NCBI GenBank assembly: GCA_910579015.1
Contig: CAJTRO010000037.1
Coordinates: forward strand, 1-22,974
Length of the DNA: 22,974 bases
Direction of reading: 5' to 3'
Origin: an uncultured Dorea sp.
GTDB lineage: Bacteria > Bacillota_A > Clostridia > Lachnospirales > Lachnospiraceae
In this document: one piece after another, positions 22,525 to 22,974 of the stretch
How the letters are laid out: each line of letters begins with the position of its first letter
How positions within the stretch are numbered: the stretch's first letter is position 1
Notes under the pieces: generated by a model
Told to the model about the DNA's origin: nothing
Database searches by the model: none
The model's input: only the letters and a program-made list of their open reading frames with translations
Position numbers and translations under genes: made by a program

Positions 22525-22875
22525 TTAAATCGAAGATGGAGATATTGATTTATGTTTCAAATGCGCAGTGAGAATGTCGAAGAACTCACCGGAAGCAGGC
22601 TTGTTACATAGCGGCCTTAATGCTATATCCTGCAACAGCTTTTGGTCTTCTCGTTCCCAACACACCTTGATAACAGTACGGATATCCCTCTCAACACTAC
22701 AGCTCGTTGTGTAATAATGCTCTGCGATCTGTGGGTATAACAATTTGCTGACAGAGAGTAGGTAATCTTCATTTTCCAGACATAACTGAAGCCCGTAACT
22801 CAGATAACGGTATCCACGGTAGGTGGCACCAATGCCAAGTGACCGAATTAAAAGTTCAATATCCGTTTTCAACAT
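22525..22875 (-). CDS. Stand-alone Spo0A C-terminal DNA-binding domain protein
   Basis: A 116-residue protein matching only the output domain of the sporulation regulator Spo0A. It starts with DIELLIRSLGIGATYRGYRYL (helices A-B). It then has LYPQIAEHYYTTSCSVERDI, the recognition-helix region equivalent to LYPDIAKKFNTTASRVERAI in Spo0A, and ends with CNKPASGEFFDILTAHL as in KPTNSEFIAMVADKL. There is no receiver domain or phosphorylation site, and the gene has its own start (GAGGA upstream) and promoter, so it is not a truncated window-edge gene. It may bind 0A-box-like DNA without phosphorylation control, or act as a competitor of Spo0A; both are inference. Confidence 0.85.
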   Translation of the reverse strand: MLKTDIELLIRSLGIGATYRGYRYLSYGLQLCLENEDYLLSVSKLLYPQIAEHYYTTSCSVERDIRTVIKVCWEREDQKLLQDIALRPLCNKPASGEFFDILTAHLKHKSISPSSI

Positions 22876-22930
22876 GGTAAATCCTCGATTGCCTTACAGT
22901 TTTGAGAAACAAAAAGCATGCTACACAGCC

Positions 22931-22959
22931 ATTATAGCGAAAATATTGAGGGGCGAATA
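22931..22959 (-). promoter_or_regulatory. Promoter of the Spo0A-like gene
   Basis: Perfect TATAAT on the minus strand (22936-22931), with a weak TATTCG (22959-22954) 17 bp upstream; start codon 55 bp downstream. Confidence 0.45.
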
Positions 22960-22974
22960 AAATGTGACAAATAC

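Noticed and set aside
1..22974. CRISPR arrays, tRNA and rRNA genes
   Set aside because: No regularly spaced repeats and no tRNA cloverleaf or rRNA sequence was recognised on either strand by eye.

Overview
The window looks like a chromosomal segment from a spore-forming Lachnospiraceae (Clostridium cluster XIVa gut Firmicute). The basis is strong GGAGG-type ribosome sites, clostridial protein style, a Spo0A-type DNA-binding domain and VanR/VanS-like regulators; the exact species cannot be named from the sequence alone.

Layout. Positions 1-1100 are decayed accessory DNA: the end of an unknown gene, a fragment resembling an RHS/YD-repeat protein, and two oppositely oriented remnants of IS3-family transposases. 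A regulator-methyltransferase fusion follows (1187-2161). Next comes a cell-wall stress island (2372-10455): VanR- and VanS-like regulators, a structured intergenic inverted repeat, a VanY-like D,D-carboxypeptidase, a second response regulator/kinase pair whose genes overlap vanY and each other, and an FtsX-type ABC transporter behind its own operator-like repeats. No VanH, ligase, VanX or VanT gene is present.

An AraC-type regulator (10651-11772) precedes an L-arabinose operon (araA, an FGGY ribulokinase, araD; 12301-16214). The 528-bp gap between them holds what looks like an unannotated Fst/par-like type I toxin-antitoxin locus: a 28-residue hydrophobic peptide gene, a convergent antisense RNA promoter, a shared palindromic terminator, and a direct repeat that lets the antisense RNA pair with the toxin start region.

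The next genes are on the minus strand: a protein-kinase-like protein (16283-17191), a 333-bp gap with a candidate small RNA, and an aroF-aroB-SDR operon (20405 down to 17525) for the start of the shikimate pathway. A divergently transcribed Sfp-type phosphopantetheinyl transferase shares the aroF promoter region. The right end carries an Rpn/PD-(D/E)XK transposase-like nuclease with an in-frame 12-bp tandem repeat, and a minus-strand stand-alone Spo0A C-terminal domain protein.

All functional statements rest on motif recognition and gene context; no search was run. Promoters and RNAs are predictions read by eye.
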